Made by a program: the position numbers and the translations under genes | Shown: positions 5,130 to 5,368 of the stretch, in pieces | Position numbering within the stretch: the stretch's first letter is position 1 | How the letters are laid out: the number at the start of each line of letters is the position of its first letter | The notes under the pieces: model-generated | Seen by the model: only the letters and a program-made list of their open reading frames with translations | What the model was told of the DNA's origin: nothing | Database searches by the model: none | Assembly (NCBI GenBank): GCA_900554095.1 | Contig: USGC01000130.1 | Location: 1-5,368, forward strand | Direction of reading: 5' to 3' | DNA from: an uncultured bacterium | GTDB taxonomy: Bacteria > Cyanobacteriota > Vampirovibrionia > Gastranaerophilales > Gastranaerophilaceae | DNA length: 5,368 nt

Positions 5130-5368
5130 ATGAATAAAAAATTAATTTTATCAATGGCAGCTTTATTAATGTTAAGCACAGCAACAGCGGCTCTTGCTGT
5201 ACCCGGCCCTTTTGGATATGACCTTGAAAAAGATATTAACCGCAACAGCAATAAAGAAGAAACTCCAGCAGCACCGGCACCGCAACAACCACAACAAAAT
5301 CAGCAATCAAGCTTTCAAACATCCAGTCCTTTACCCCAAATGCAGGCAATTACAGCAGATTTGCAGGC
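5130..5368 (+). CDS. Exported Pro/Gln-rich protein, 3' end outside window
   Basis: An open frame runs from the ATG at 5130 to the window edge (79 codons seen). It begins with a clear Sec signal peptide: basic MNKK, a hydrophobic core (about 5-16) and a cleavage site after ALA at about residue 23, giving a mature start VPGPFGYDLEKDI. There is no lipobox cysteine, so it is probably periplasmic or outer-membrane rather than a lipoprotein. The mature N terminus is acidic/basic mixed (DLEKDINRNSNKEE) and then becomes a low-complexity linker of Ala, Pro and Gln (residues about 45-60). An AAGGA site (5117-5121) is 8 bases before ATG 5130, which favours it over the in-frame ATG at 5121 that abuts the site. 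Any folded domain lies beyond the edge, so the function is unknown. It is preceded by a possible promoter and an A/T dyad and is probably transcribed separately from the DedA-family gene. Confidence 0.8.
   Translation, partial: MNKKLILSMAALLMLSTATAALAVPGPFGYDLEKDINRNSNKEETPAAPAPQQPQQNQQSSFQTSSPLPQMQAITADLQ

Noticed and set aside
1..5368. CRISPR array, tRNA, rRNA, riboswitch or transposon
   Set aside because: No regularly spaced repeats, cloverleaf, conserved RNA motif, transposase or terminal inverted repeats were seen on either strand by eye.

Overview
The window is a gene-dense, AT-rich stretch of bacterial chromosome holding six protein genes: four complete, plus two cut by the window edges. 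I see no rRNA, tRNA, CRISPR array, insertion sequence or replication origin. The gene set (a membrane VKOR fused to a DsbA-like thioredoxin, QueH for queuosine, a YqaA/DedA protein, a Rhizobium-type asparaginase), together with low GC and Shine-Dalgarno sites of the AGGAG type, fits a host-associated anaerobe. VKOR-thioredoxin fusions are well known from Cyanobacteria, and the overall look resembles the non-photosynthetic cyanobacterial relatives of the gut (Gastranaerophilales/'Melainabacteria'). That placement is an inference from family knowledge and was not tested.

Left part (1-2534). A GH24 phage-type lysozyme gene enters from the left edge and ends at 801. It is convergent with a two-gene minus-strand operon: an uncharacterised regulator-like protein (1749-2534) followed by a class 3 (Rhizobium etli-type) L-asparaginase (809-1756). 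The two genes of the operon overlap by 8 bases. A 9-bp inverted repeat sits at the convergent junction.

Middle (2535-4366). A short divergent intergenic region carries a good sigma-70-like promoter (TTGATT, 17-base spacer, TAAAAT). It drives the VKOR-DsbA fusion gene, which overlaps queH by 47 bases. Early in queH lies a perfect 16-bp inverted repeat with a 6-base loop, the most striking non-coding signal in the window.

Right part (4367-5368). A YqaA-type DedA/VTT membrane protein gene with its own strong ribosome binding site is followed by an A/T-only dyad at 5032-5061. Then comes the start of a gene for a signal-peptide-bearing, Pro/Gln-rich exported protein that runs off the right edge.

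Functionally, the VKOR-DsbA fusion would supply disulfides to exported proteins, QueH makes the last step of queuosine, asparaginase releases aspartate and ammonia, and the DedA protein acts in the membrane. Apart from the two overlapping gene pairs, there is no clear single pathway. No obviously new multi-gene system is visible. The points most worth checking are the intragenic hairpin in queH, the altered catalytic triad of the lysozyme, and the DUF4388/MshEN-like protein coupled to asparaginase.
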